The position numbers and the translations under genes were made by a program. A stretch of 64,000 nucleotides of DNA from a candidate division KSB3 bacterium (GTDB lineage Bacteria > Moduliflexota > Moduliflexia > Moduliflexales > Moduliflexaceae): positions 1 through 64,000 of the forward strand of contig PDSJ01000021.1 in the NCBI GenBank assembly GCA_002748425.1, read 5' to 3'. Below, one piece after another: positions 16,934-25,569 of the stretch; position 1 is the stretch's first letter, and every line of letters starts with the position of its first letter. The notes beneath the pieces were generated by a model. That model did no database searches. It saw only the letters and a program-made list of their open reading frames with translations, and had not been told where the DNA came from.

Positions 16934-18517
16934 CTATAACAATTCAGCGGCCAGCTCCTCCATTGCCTGCTGGTCGCTTGCCTGCCGAAGCTCATTTTGT
17001 CGTTTCCATTCGCTTTTGTAGCGTTCGATAATAGTCACCTTTAGTTCGTACAAACGGTTTTCAGAAACTCTTTTCTCATCTGAGTCTACGAAAAAATAGG
17101 CTTCTTTAATATTTTGAATCAATCGCAAGAGAATATCGTTAAAGGCACAAAAAATAATTCCGTCAGCACGATAGTCCGATTCTTTATAGATATCAACAAA
17201 ATTATATTTTTCGGCAGTAGGGTCATATGTAAAGAGTGCTTCTTCAAGCAGTTCGATCGCCTGTTTGTACTCGCTGAAATCGCGAATACGCTGCGATTCC
17301 GATTCTCTCAATCGATGCTGGTTGAGGTCTTTGAGCATTTTTTCCGTAGATTTCAGGATGCCGATCGGATAACGTTTCAGCTCCTCTTGTGGAATCTTTA
17401 AAATATAATCACAAAGTCCGTACACCGAGAGTCTGATCAATTCCCGGGCTTGCTCGGCCATATCAAGACTACGAAACATCTTCATTTGAATATGCAAGGC
17501 ATTTTCATCATTTTTCAGGACGTAGCTCATCCCTTCAACATCTTTCAGGGAGACTGCGATCAGTTCATGTTTTTTCCGGCTCTGTACAGCCTCAGCACTC
17601 ACCAGATTGATAAAAATGCGGTATAAATCGCTCAACAGCGCAGCATCTTCCACATGATCGATAAGCAGTTCCACCACTTTCCGGTTGTGCTTAATCACAC
17701 AAAAATTGCGGTGATCCGCAATATATTCAGGAAGCATATCTGCAAAGCGGTCGACCACTTTCTGGCCAAAATCCACCTCAAGTCCGGCAAAAAGGGTCTC
17801 AATTTTCTTCAGGATTTTTGCATACTCTTCCCATATATTGATACGTTTAGACTGCAATATCCGCACCCCCGTTGATTCAAGAATTTTAAAGAGGGTTTCT
17901 TTCAGTTGATGAATTTGTACAGGCTTCACCGGAATATGGCTACGGGTCATGGCAAGGGCGTCTTCGAGAAAGCTTTGCTGCTCCTCGAGCACCGCTTTCG
18001 GATATTCAGTACGGTTTTCCGCAAGTTCTTCAAACTGCAGATGATACAGCCGTTTATGAATTTCCAGGCCTTTATTAAAACGAAATTTGAGCGTTTTAAT
18101 GAACTTTTGCAGCGCATTCTTATACTCCCCATGATGGATCCTGGGGGAACACACGACATCTTTCATCAAGTCGATATGGATGAGAATCTCTTTGGTTGGG
18201 GATTCATCGAGCGAGAATTCGCTGCCGGCAAATTCTGCATTGCCGGTCAAGGAATCGATGATGCTGAGGACATAATCAACTCGAGTCGAGAGAACGCGTT
18301 CAATTCTTGAAATCGTACGTTCGAGCCCGCTCCGCTGCAAACCATCAAGTTCGCCACGTTCCAGGAAGTTCTCAAGACGTTCCTGCGCTTCTTTAAGGGC
18401 AGCAGAGGGGTAGAGATCACTTTCAAGAATATATTCCGTGATATCCGGAATACTCTGGAAATGTTCAACGATTTGCCCGGCATCGCTGATATCACTCTCA
18501 TCCACGAACGGCGGCAT
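16934..18517 (-). CDS. Large helical protein of unknown function
   Basis: A 527-residue cytosolic-type protein without signal peptide or membrane segments. It is rich in charged residues and almost wholly helical by composition, with long heptad-like stretches (for example ERLENFLERGELDGL near residue 48, LYHLQFEELAEN near 160, KMLKDLNQHRLRESES near 420). I recognise no enzyme motif and no repeat. The ATG at 18517 has GAGGAG a little far upstream (about 13 bases). A minus-strand promoter (TTGACA, 17 bases, GATACT at 18660-18688) lies about 145 bases before the start. It stands alone and converges on trpS. Confidence 0.75.
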   Translation of the reverse strand: MPPFVDESDISDAGQIVEHFQSIPDITEYILESDLYPSAALKEAQERLENFLERGELDGLQRSGLERTISRIERVLSTRVDYVLSIIDSLTGNAEFAGSEFSLDESPTKEILIHIDLMKDVVCSPRIHHGEYKNALQKFIKTLKFRFNKGLEIHKRLYHLQFEELAENRTEYPKAVLEEQQSFLEDALAMTRSHIPVKPVQIHQLKETLFKILESTGVRILQSKRINIWEEYAKILKKIETLFAGLEVDFGQKVVDRFADMLPEYIADHRNFCVIKHNRKVVELLIDHVEDAALLSDLYRIFINLVSAEAVQSRKKHELIAVSLKDVEGMSYVLKNDENALHIQMKMFRSLDMAEQARELIRLSVYGLCDYILKIPQEELKRYPIGILKSTEKMLKDLNQHRLRESESQRIRDFSEYKQAIELLEEALFTYDPTAEKYNFVDIYKESDYRADGIIFCAFNDILLRLIQNIKEAYFFVDSDEKRVSENRLYELKVTIIERYKSEWKRQNELRQASDQQAMEELAAELL

Positions 18518-18653
18518 AATTCTTTTGAAGCTCCTCTCTGACGTTAAGAGACTCAGCGCATGATACAGAAAATCATTTTAGACAGCATTCCTGTAAAATT
18601 TTAAGGCGCGTGTTGCATAATGATATGCTCATAAAGGCTGATTTCAAGAACGA

Positions 18654-18688
18654 TTGACAAGTATCTTCAAAAGAATTAGAATTGTCAA
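18654..18688. promoter_or_regulatory. Overlapping divergent sigma-70-type promoters
   Basis: On the plus strand TTGACA (18654-18659) is followed after exactly 17 bases by TAGAAT (18677-18682). On the minus strand TTGACA (18683-18688) is followed after 17 bases by GATACT (18660-18665). The two promoters interlock, so only one could be occupied at a time. The minus promoter serves the 527-residue protein. The plus promoter has no recognised gene behind it. Confidence 0.55.
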
Positions 18689-18953
18689 CTGATAATTGCG
18701 CCTTCGCGTTCCTGACTCATGAAATTTTCTTGTCAGCTTTTCGGACGAGCTTTCTTCTGGGGGAGAACAACAGTTCCGGGATAACGTTCTCTCAAGGCAG
18801 GCGAAAAGAGTCTGATGACAGGCCTCTCTCGAGAAAAAGGCACCAGCAATGCAGAGGATTTTGAGGGAAATCCGCTAAAATGGCGGAGTAAAAGAACACT
18901 GAAGGCTTCAGGGGCAGGAATCAGAGAGCGCAGATTTTCATTCCAGATGGCTG

Positions 18954-19011
18954 TGCTCATACAGTTGCTTTGCAAAGGCCGCTACACTTTCACAAAGCAA
19001 CCGTATGAGCA
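18954..19011. repeat. Long inverted repeat (hairpin) 3' of the sugar permease gene
   Basis: TGCTCATAC then GTTGCTTTG on the left pairs with CAAAGCAAC then GTATGAGCA on the right, giving 18 pairs with one mismatch around a loop of about 20 bases. There is no T-run beside it, so it may protect the 3' end of the leftward transporter mRNA or be a REP-like element rather than an intrinsic terminator. Confidence 0.6.
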
Positions 19012-19042
19012 GCAGTGTAATCCACGCTGAAAGATGCGGATT

Positions 19043-19996
19043 TTATTCACCGGCTCGACGTTTACGCCATTGATCAACAGACACCGTCACAACCAAAATC
19101 ACACCAACGATAATTCTTGTCCAGAAAGGATTCACGCGCAAGAGCACAGAGCCGTTATAGATTGTGGTCATCACAAGGGCTCCGACAAAGGCTCCTGCCG
19201 GTGTCCCCTCAGCTCCCATAAGGCTTGTTCCACCGAGGACCGCTGCGGCAATGGCATCGAGCTCGTAACCGGTTCCGGTTGACGGCACTCCCATCCAGAG
19301 GCGGGAGGTTTCCATCACTCCAGCCAGGCCGGCCAGTGTTGAAGCCATCATATATACCCCGTACGTGACCATGCGCGTGTTGACCCCTGACAGACGTGCG
19401 GCTTCCGGGTTGCTTCCAAGGGCATAGATATAGCGCCCAAAGCTTGTTCTGCGCAGGACAAGCTCAATCACGAATACGGTGATAATGAGCAGCCAGAACA
19501 GGTAAGGAAGTCCCAAAAAATTGGCATCCCCTGATGCAAAATCCGCCACACTTCGCGGCAAACCGAACACATTACTCCCTCCGGACAGCAATAACACGAC
19601 TCCTCGCAGAATCGTCATCGTACCGAGAGTAGCGATAAAGGGGGGCAGCCGAAAATCGAAAACCAGCACACCATGAGCTAAGCCGATAAGCGCCGAGAAT
19701 GTGAAACAGATAATGATGGCAAGTGGGATCGACAGGGCCGCATCCCCAGTGATCATTTGTGACATAATAATGTTCACAAATGCGACCACTGACCCGACAG
19801 AGAGATCAATACCAGCTGTTACAATAACGAGCACCTCGGCAATACCGAGCACCCCTTGAATGGCCATTTGGCGCATGATATTCTGAATATTCGGTCCGGA
19901 AAGGAAACTTTTACTGCCCAGGCTTAAAAGGATCCACATGACAAAGGCCATGATAAGCACGGCAGTTTGCGTGTTTAACGAGAATTTTTTATTCAT
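19043..19996 (-). CDS. Sugar ABC transporter permease (RbsC/CUT2 type)
   Basis: Inner-membrane channel subunit of a ribose-type (CUT2) importer. About 317 residues with eight or more hydrophobic segments and the family blocks VIVTAGIDLSVGSVVAF, PPFIATLGTMTILRG and AAVLGGTSLMGAEGTPAGAF, the last next to the cytosolic coupling region. I chose ATG 19996 (MNKKFSLNTQ) because it overlaps the ATPase stop by eight bases, typical of coupled translation, and GGAGGAGAA lies upstream. Earlier in-frame starts would run into the ATPase gene. It is the last gene of the operon. The transported sugar is unknown. Confidence 0.9.
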   Translation of the reverse strand: MNKKFSLNTQTAVLIMAFVMWILLSLGSKSFLSGPNIQNIMRQMAIQGVLGIAEVLVIVTAGIDLSVGSVVAFVNIIMSQMITGDAALSIPLAIIICFTFSALIGLAHGVLVFDFRLPPFIATLGTMTILRGVVLLLSGGSNVFGLPRSVADFASGDANFLGLPYLFWLLIITVFVIELVLRRTSFGRYIYALGSNPEAARLSGVNTRMVTYGVYMMASTLAGLAGVMETSRLWMGVPSTGTGYELDAIAAAVLGGTSLMGAEGTPAGAFVGALVMTTIYNGSVLLRVNPFWTRIIVGVILVVTVSVDQWRKRRAGE

Positions 19997-21521
19997 TACT
20001 GACACGATTTTCTCCTCCATTCGTTGCTGTTTGTTTGATGGCGAGAGCCAGCAGCATCTCCTCATCAAAGTCTTTACGTTGAACATTGGCAACAATAGTT
20101 CCGCTTCTCATCACCAGGATTCGATCGCAAATTCCCATTAATTCCGTCATGTACGAAGAGATCATCAATATCCCTCCTCCTTCTGTCGCCAAGGTATTGA
20201 TCAGCGAATAGATTTCCTCCTTGGCTCCGACATCAATCCCGTTCGTCGGTTCGTCCATGAGAAAGAGTTTACATTCGCTTGCAAGCCATTTTGCCACAAC
20301 CACCTTCTGCTGGTTGCCGCCGCTGAGGTTGCGAACAATTTGATGTTGGGACGGCGTTTTGATTTCAAGCGCGTTAATGAAACGATCGCAAATAGCCGCC
20401 TCTTTTTTCTGATTGATCACTCCAAAGGTTCCAATTCGCGGATAGATCGGCATATTCATATTATGCTTGACCGATAATTTTTGAGCAAGACCTTGTCGTC
20501 GACGATCTTCAGGGAGCAGTCCCATATCGGCATCAATGCATTTTCGGGGTGTCTGCGAAGACAGTAATATTCCATTTACATAGATTTGCCCCTCACTCAC
20601 AGGATCCGCCCCGAACAGGGCCCGAGAAAGTTCGGTACGTCCTGATCCGACCAATCCGTACAGTCCAACGATTTCACCCTTCATGACTTTCAACGAGCAA
20701 TCGGAAATATATCTGTTGCTGAGATGCTCGACGCGCAAGATTTCATCGCGGATTTCGCGCGTGGGATCGTAATGGTCTTGTTCGACATCACGTCCGACCA
20801 TCATCGCAATTAAATCGTCTTCGGTTGTTTCGCTGACAACTCGCTCACCAACCGATTTCCCATCTTTCATCACAGCGACCGTGTCGCATAAGCGAAAGAT
20901 TTCTTCCATACGATGGGAAATATAAATAATGGAGATCTGCTGTTCGCGCAGCCAGCGGATCACTCGAAACAGTTCATCAACTTCACGAGCAGCCAGGACA
21001 GCAGTCGGCTCGTCAAAGATAATAATTTTCGCATTGCGTGACAGTGCCCGAACGATCGCCACCATGCCTTGCTGCGAGGCGCTCAGTTCTTTCACCCGGG
21101 TCATTGGATCGATAACCCCGGCATAGCCGATCTGCTCAAGGATCTCCTGCGTTTTTCGGGCCAGTTCCTTCCTGCTGATAAAGCCGAAATGAACGGGCAT
21201 GGATCCCATCATGACATTCTCAGCAACAGTCAGATGTTCGGCAAGGACCAGGTTCTGATATACGGCTGCAATCCCCAGTTCTTCCGAGATGATAGGAGTC
21301 ATTTTTTCAACTTTTGTCCCATGCACATAAATTTCCCCTTCCTCAAGCGTATACGCCCCGGTCAAAATCTTAATCAAGGTTGATTTCCCCGCACCGTTCT
21401 CCCCGACCAGAGCCTTCACTTCTCCGGCCCGGACCGAGAAATTCACATCCTCTAACGCTTTAACCCCAGGGAACTCTTTATTGATATGCTGCATCTGGAC
21501 GGTATATGTCTCATCAGCCAC
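19989..21521 (-). CDS. Sugar ABC transporter ATPase, double nucleotide-binding domain (RbsA/CUT2 type)
   Basis: Cytosolic ATPase that powers CUT2 sugar uptake with two fused nucleotide-binding domains. Domain 1 (about residues 1-240) has GENGAGKST, an LSASQQGM signature and IIFDEPTAVL. Domain 2 (about 250-500) has a degenerate first site (GLVGSGRTE) typical of RbsA, then LSGGNQQK and LFLMDEPTNGID. The open frame reaches 21596, but GTG 21521 sits right behind GGGGAGGTGG and begins VADETYTVQM, so it is the likely start. 510 residues, normal length. It is separated from the binding-protein gene by a hairpin and overlaps the permease gene. Confidence 0.92.
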   Translation of the reverse strand: MADETYTVQMQHINKEFPGVKALEDVNFSVRAGEVKALVGENGAGKSTLIKILTGAYTLEEGEIYVHGTKVEKMTPIISEELGIAAVYQNLVLAEHLTVAENVMMGSMPVHFGFISRKELARKTQEILEQIGYAGVIDPMTRVKELSASQQGMVAIVRALSRNAKIIIFDEPTAVLAAREVDELFRVIRWLREQQISIIYISHRMEEIFRLCDTVAVMKDGKSVGERVVSETTEDDLIAMMVGRDVEQDHYDPTREIRDEILRVEHLSNRYISDCSLKVMKGEIVGLYGLVGSGRTELSRALFGADPVSEGQIYVNGILLSSQTPRKCIDADMGLLPEDRRRQGLAQKLSVKHNMNMPIYPRIGTFGVINQKKEAAICDRFINALEIKTPSQHQIVRNLSGGNQQKVVVAKWLASECKLFLMDEPTNGIDVGAKEEIYSLINTLATEGGGILMISSYMTELMGICDRILVMRSGTIVANVQRKDFDEEMLLALAIKQTATNGGENRVSNE

Positions 21522-21553
21522 CGCTCCACCTCCCCTTGCATGATGAAAGATAA

Positions 21554-21578
21554 GGGTACGCGCGCCTTGCGCGTACCC
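21554..21578 (-). terminator. Intra-operon hairpin after the sugar-binding-protein gene
   Basis: GGGTACGCGC (21554-21563) and GCGCGTACCC (21569-21578) form a perfect 10-bp stem with a five-base loop. In the leftward direction it follows the binding-protein stop by 29 bases and is followed by TTATCTTTC. Such hairpins commonly stabilise or partly end the mRNA so that binding protein exceeds the membrane components. Confidence 0.7.
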
Positions 21579-21607
21579 AATAAACTCAGGCCGCAAAGCT
21601 CAACCTA

Positions 21608-22585
21608 CTACTTCTCATGATAGAATTTCACAGGATCAAGGAATTCCAGAGCTTCGCCAGATTTCATCATTTCAGGGGAAATTGCCACGATTCCAGTATC
21701 AATAAACTTATCCAGTTTTTCTCCCGTAGCCGCTTTCAGGGCATATTCAACCCCCATATGCCCCATCACCCACGGTTTCTGGACGATGATATAATCGGTA
21801 AAACCATTTTCAAGACCCCATACTTCTTGAGGGCCGGCATCCACAGCGACCAGGGCCAGATCCTTCTTTCCAGCCATATCAAGAGCGCGAACCGCCTCAT
21901 CACCAGTAATCTGGTTGTTGCAATAAATACCATTCAGATCCGGATACGTGGTGATAAAATTCTGGACGATTGCAATTGATGTTCCCTGTTTTCCCTGGGC
22001 ATCCTGAACATCAACAATCTCAATTCCCGGATATTTTGCTGCAATAGTATCCAAAAAGCCTTTTTGCCGTTTTTCCAGGGACCCCACACCGGACATAAAG
22101 GTCAACGCTGCGACTTTTCCTTCAGGCTTCCCGAATCTTTTGGTCAATGCTTCGGCCATCATATCGGCTGAAAGCTCTCCGATCTTGACATTATCAGATG
22201 CCAAAAATGAGGTATATTTGTCAGTATTTGCCGAACTATCGATGATAATCATCGGGATACCTTCATCTATTGCCTTCTCGATTCCAGGCACAAGCGCATC
22301 TTCAACTGTCGGAGCCAAGACGATCGCGTCGGGCTTGTCGCCAATGGCTGTTTCGAGAATTGCCACTTGCTTTGCAACATCTGATTCTTGCGGAGCTGCC
22401 TGGTCAATGAATTCAACTCCCAATTCTTCAGCAGCCATACGACCACCGTCGATCACGATCTGCCAGAATTCAGATTCACTGGCTTTAACGATAAAATAGA
22501 CTTTTTTCGCATCAGCCAGAGCACTTCCGGCAAAAGACAACAGCATGGCAACAACTAACAAGATGGGCAACATTTTTTTGAACAT
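21608..22585 (-). CDS. Sugar ABC transporter substrate-binding protein (periplasmic-binding type I, RbsB-like)
   Basis: Periplasmic receptor of the CUT2 transporter. From ATG 22585 it begins with a signal peptide (MFKKMLPILLVVAMLLSFAG, then SALADA), followed by a Peripla_BP_4 type domain: KVYFIVKASESEFWQIVIDG, KPDAIVLAPTVEDALVPGIEKA, IPMIIIDSSANTD and AVDAGPQEVWGLENG. 325 residues. AGGAGG lies seven bases before the start; the open frame to 22666 is unneeded. It heads the operon binding protein - hairpin - ATPase - permease. The sequence does not name the sugar. Confidence 0.92.
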   Translation of the reverse strand: MFKKMLPILLVVAMLLSFAGSALADAKKVYFIVKASESEFWQIVIDGGRMAAEELGVEFIDQAAPQESDVAKQVAILETAIGDKPDAIVLAPTVEDALVPGIEKAIDEGIPMIIIDSSANTDKYTSFLASDNVKIGELSADMMAEALTKRFGKPEGKVAALTFMSGVGSLEKRQKGFLDTIAAKYPGIEIVDVQDAQGKQGTSIAIVQNFITTYPDLNGIYCNNQITGDEAVRALDMAGKKDLALVAVDAGPQEVWGLENGFTDYIIVQKPWVMGHMGVEYALKAATGEKLDKFIDTGIVAISPEMMKSGEALEFLDPVKFYHEK

Positions 22586-23243
22586 AACACAAACCTCCTG
22601 CAATAATTTTATTAATTGAACAGTAACACTCTCACAACACCTTTCCGTTGTATGGCGTTGAACCACGATGCAATAATCCTCTCTGAAAGAGGTGTTCGCT
22701 CGCCCCCCTCCAAAAGGGATCTTTTCAGAGCAAGTCCCTCAGTTCCAGATACTGTTTTCAGTTCAACGATTCACTGGAAAGACAGATCCCTTAAAAAAGA
22801 TTCCAAAGTTTTTTACAAGAAAAAAAATTAATATTTTATAGTTTATTATATTTTAGTAAAATTCAACTTCTTTTACTGCGACGTAAACGTTCTTACATCA
22901 CTCTGGTGATAGCTGCAAAGCCCTGCTTATCTGCTGAAAAATATGCTGTAACACCTTACAGGAAGTTGATACGATAAACTTCTGATAACGCAGCAAAATC
23001 GATGAAAAAGCTCTTTCCACGAGAAGATATTGAAAATGTGTATGAGGATTTTTTCGAAATTCTGAGAAATTATTTGACAGTAATGCGCAACTCTCTGATT
23101 ACGGTGTATTGCATAACATCTGTGAATGTATTATCGTTTTTTCAGGATGCCCTGGACATCACACCTGCCAATTCCGTAGAGCGCAAATGTGATACGCGTT
23201 TTTTCAACGCGGCTTGACGTCTGTTCTGTGCGTTAGTGAACAC
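22586..23243. other. Divergent intergenic region, AT-rich
   Basis: About 660 bases between the leftward sugar transporter and the rightward TPR/SLH lipoprotein. The stretch 22800-22870 is very AT-rich and a likely promoter zone for the transporter, though I cannot pick a convincing box pair. TTGACA near 23077 points right without a good -10. A 71-codon open frame at 23002-23217 has no ribosome site and is not called. Confidence 0.4.
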
Positions 23244-24596
23244 ATGAGATTTCAGAGAGCGTGGATATTCTCAGCCAGCTGCTTCATCATTCTACTTGCG
23301 ACATTCCTCTCCGGTTGTCCACAGATACGAGAGACGCCCGGGCACCGTCCGGAACCACAAGCAGAGCAGGATCCACAGCAGCAGGCATCGGAAGAAAAGA
23401 TGGAACGCCTGACCGCAGAATGGGCATATACACAAGGAATGCTTGCTCTGGATCGCAGGCAAACTGCTGATGCCGTGCGATATTTTCAACTGGCCATTAA
23501 GCGAGACGCCATGCATCTTGACGCATATTTACGTCTTGGCGACCTCTACAGCATGCAGCAAAAATATCTTCCGGCAGAAAGCTATTATAATAAAGTTCTT
23601 CGTTACGATCCGGAATCCATCCCGGCCTACAGCGCCCTGGGAACGATGTACCGGGAGATGGGAAATTATCGTGAATCCCTCAGCTTTTACCGAAAAGTGC
23701 AGGAATTGGATCCAGGCAATCAAGACGCAGAAGCACAGATCGCCGGGATCACAAAAGATTTGTTTAAGCAGCACTACGAACAGGGTATGGCCTATAAGCA
23801 TGCCGGAGAGCTGGAAAAAGCTCTGATAGAGCTGCAGAAAGCCCAGTCACTGGATCCAGAGAATGTCGAGTTCAGCATTGAGCTTGCAGAGCTCTTGCTT
23901 CAGCAAGGCGATTATGTGTCGGCGGACAGCTATTTTCAGCACATACTTTCACGAGACCCTGACAACCCTCAGGCCATTATTGGATTAGGAAAAGTGCAGC
24001 TCGCGCAGAAGCATTATGACGAAGCTCTTCAACATTTCGAGCGCGCGCGGGCACTTCAGCCCCACAATTCCGAGCTCAAGAGACTCATTCAAGACAGTCA
24101 GATGGATAGAGTCAGCCATTCCCTGCCCCCGCAATATCATGAAATCAGTCGTAAAGAGCAGGTGACCCGAGGTGATCTTGCTGCTCTGCTGATGGTTGAA
24201 CTGATGATGGGGAGCCGGCTTCCGGCATCGGACCGAGTTGCCATTATCTCTGATATTACGACTCACTGGGCCAAATTATACATTATTCAGGCAGTACAGC
24301 TTCGTCTCATGGCCTTGCCTCCGGACCGCTATTTTCGTCCTGACGAGCCTGTGCGAAAAGGGCAACTGGCTTTTATCTTAGACACGATCGCCCGTCAGCT
24401 GTCAGTCCAGCTCCCGGAAGGAAACGCAGTGTCCTTTGCCGACGTGTATCCGGAAAATCAGTATTATGATGCCATATTACGCTTCCTTTCAGCAAAGCTT
24501 ATGAATGCGGAAAGCCAGGATCGATTCGGTATCAGCAGCCCGGTCAGCGGTGAGGAGACGCTGCAAATTTTTCAGAAATTCAAAGCCCTCTTATAA
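23244..24596 (+). CDS. Lipoprotein with TPR repeats and an S-layer homology (SLH) domain
   Basis: From ATG 23244 a lipoprotein signal peptide (MRFQRAWIFSASCFIILLAT, lipobox LSGC) anchors the protein to a membrane. Residues about 60-290 hold at least six TPR units (WAYTQGMLALDRRQTADAV, AYLRLGDLYSMQQKYLPAES, AYSALGTMYREMGNYRES and so on). The C-terminal 140 residues form an SLH-like region: GDLAALLMVELMM, ISDITTHWAKLYIIQAVQLRL, FRPDEPVRKGQLAFILDTI and FADVYPENQYYDAI. SLH domains bind cell-wall or envelope polymers, so this may be an envelope scaffold. An upstream TTG at 23214 would spoil the signal. 450 residues. Confidence 0.85.
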   Translation: MRFQRAWIFSASCFIILLATFLSGCPQIRETPGHRPEPQAEQDPQQQASEEKMERLTAEWAYTQGMLALDRRQTADAVRYFQLAIKRDAMHLDAYLRLGDLYSMQQKYLPAESYYNKVLRYDPESIPAYSALGTMYREMGNYRESLSFYRKVQELDPGNQDAEAQIAGITKDLFKQHYEQGMAYKHAGELEKALIELQKAQSLDPENVEFSIELAELLLQQGDYVSADSYFQHILSRDPDNPQAIIGLGKVQLAQKHYDEALQHFERARALQPHNSELKRLIQDSQMDRVSHSLPPQYHEISRKEQVTRGDLAALLMVELMMGSRLPASDRVAIISDITTHWAKLYIIQAVQLRLMALPPDRYFRPDEPVRKGQLAFILDTIARQLSVQLPEGNAVSFADVYPENQYYDAILRFLSAKLMNAESQDRFGISSPVSGEETLQIFQKFKALL

Positions 24597-24688
24597 GAGA
24601 ATGCAATCTTGAGCGTGTGAACGCTTGAGGGTTCCTGTACAGTAAGGTTCTCGGACTCCCCGGGTCTCACGCGTTGTTAAAAATTCCC

Positions 24689-25555
24689 ATGCCGTCCGCT
24701 CCAAGGGTCAGCGTTATCATCCCCACTTACAACCGCGCCGAATTTTTGAAGGAGGCAATAGATTCTGTTCTGGCTCAAAGCTATCAGGACTTCGAGCTGT
24801 TGATCGTCGATGATGGCTCAGACGACCACACGCGCCGGATCGTTGGGACCTGCAGCCACTACGTGAAATATTTCCATCAGAGCAACAAGGGGGTCAGCAG
24901 CGCCAGGAATCTGGGAATACGTGCGTCACAAGGACAATTTATCGCATTCCTGGATTCCGACGACCTCTGGCATCCTTTCAAATTGGCACGGCAGGTGGAA
25001 ATACTGCAAGAAAATCCCGACCTTCAACTCTGCCATACCGAGGAAATCTGGATACGGCGCGGCGTGCGGGTCAATCAGAAAAAGAAACATGCCAAATACG
25101 GCGGCTATATCTTCCCGTACTGCTTGCCCTTATGCGTCATCAGCCCTTCTTCGGTCATGATCCGCAGGACGCTCTTCGACCAGATCGGCGTCTTTGATGA
25201 GCAGCTTCCTGCGTGCGAAGATTACGATCTCTGGCTGCGAATCTGCTGTCGATATCCGGTCTGTTTTCTTGAAACACCGCTCATCACAAAGCGCGGCGGA
25301 CATGAGGATCAACTTTCACGGAAATACTGGGGACTCGATCGTTTTCGCGTACAGGCGTTGAGAAAGTTGCTGGAACATGAAGCGTTGACAAAAGAGCAGC
25401 ACGAACTGGCCCGGACAGCTCTCTGCCGAAAGTGCGAAATTCTTGCAGCAGGCAGCCTGAAACGTCAGAAGATGACGGAGTGGAAACACTACTGCCAGCT
25501 TATCGAGCATTATTCCCGGCCTTTTCTTCCTGGAAAAATTTCTTATCACGTATGA
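24689..25555 (+). CDS. Family 2 glycosyltransferase
   Basis: Cytosolic-side GT-A glycosyltransferase. It opens with RVSVIIPTYNRAEFLKEAIDSV, then LLIVDDGSDD, ARNLGIRASQG and the metal-binding DxD region in FLDSDDLWHP. The acceptor part carries CEDYDLWLRI. 288 residues from ATG 24689; a TTG five codons earlier is the only other start. The next gene, another glycosyltransferase, begins 14 bases after the stop, so the two are an operon, likely making an envelope glycan or glycolipid. The sugar donor is not deducible. Confidence 0.87.
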   Translation: MPSAPRVSVIIPTYNRAEFLKEAIDSVLAQSYQDFELLIVDDGSDDHTRRIVGTCSHYVKYFHQSNKGVSSARNLGIRASQGQFIAFLDSDDLWHPFKLARQVEILQENPDLQLCHTEEIWIRRGVRVNQKKKHAKYGGYIFPYCLPLCVISPSSVMIRRTLFDQIGVFDEQLPACEDYDLWLRICCRYPVCFLETPLITKRGGHEDQLSRKYWGLDRFRVQALRKLLEHEALTKEQHELARTALCRKCEILAAGSLKRQKMTEWKHYCQLIEHYSRPFLPGKISYHV

Positions 25556-25569
25556 AAAGGAGACATCGC

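Larger units (their letters stand above)
18518..19042. other. 525-base intergenic region with overlapping promoters and a long hairpin
   Basis: Apart from the promoter pair at 18654-18688 and the hairpin at 18954-19011, described separately, I find no gene. Open frames on both strands lack ribosome sites and protein character. The plus-strand promoter points into this region, so a small RNA is possible. Confidence 0.4.

Noticed and set aside
18682..19030. Several 60-80 codon open frames on both strands
   Set aside because: They overlap one another, lack ribosome sites and cross a strong hairpin. A small RNA is a better reading of the promoter here.
22890..22915. ATCAC-TCTG-GTGAT inverted repeat as an operator
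   Set aside because: Only five pairs per arm and no linked regulator gene; too short to support.
23002..23217. 71-codon open frame upstream of the TPR/SLH lipoprotein gene
   Set aside because: No ribosome site, odd composition, no similarity and it overlaps the start region of the real gene.
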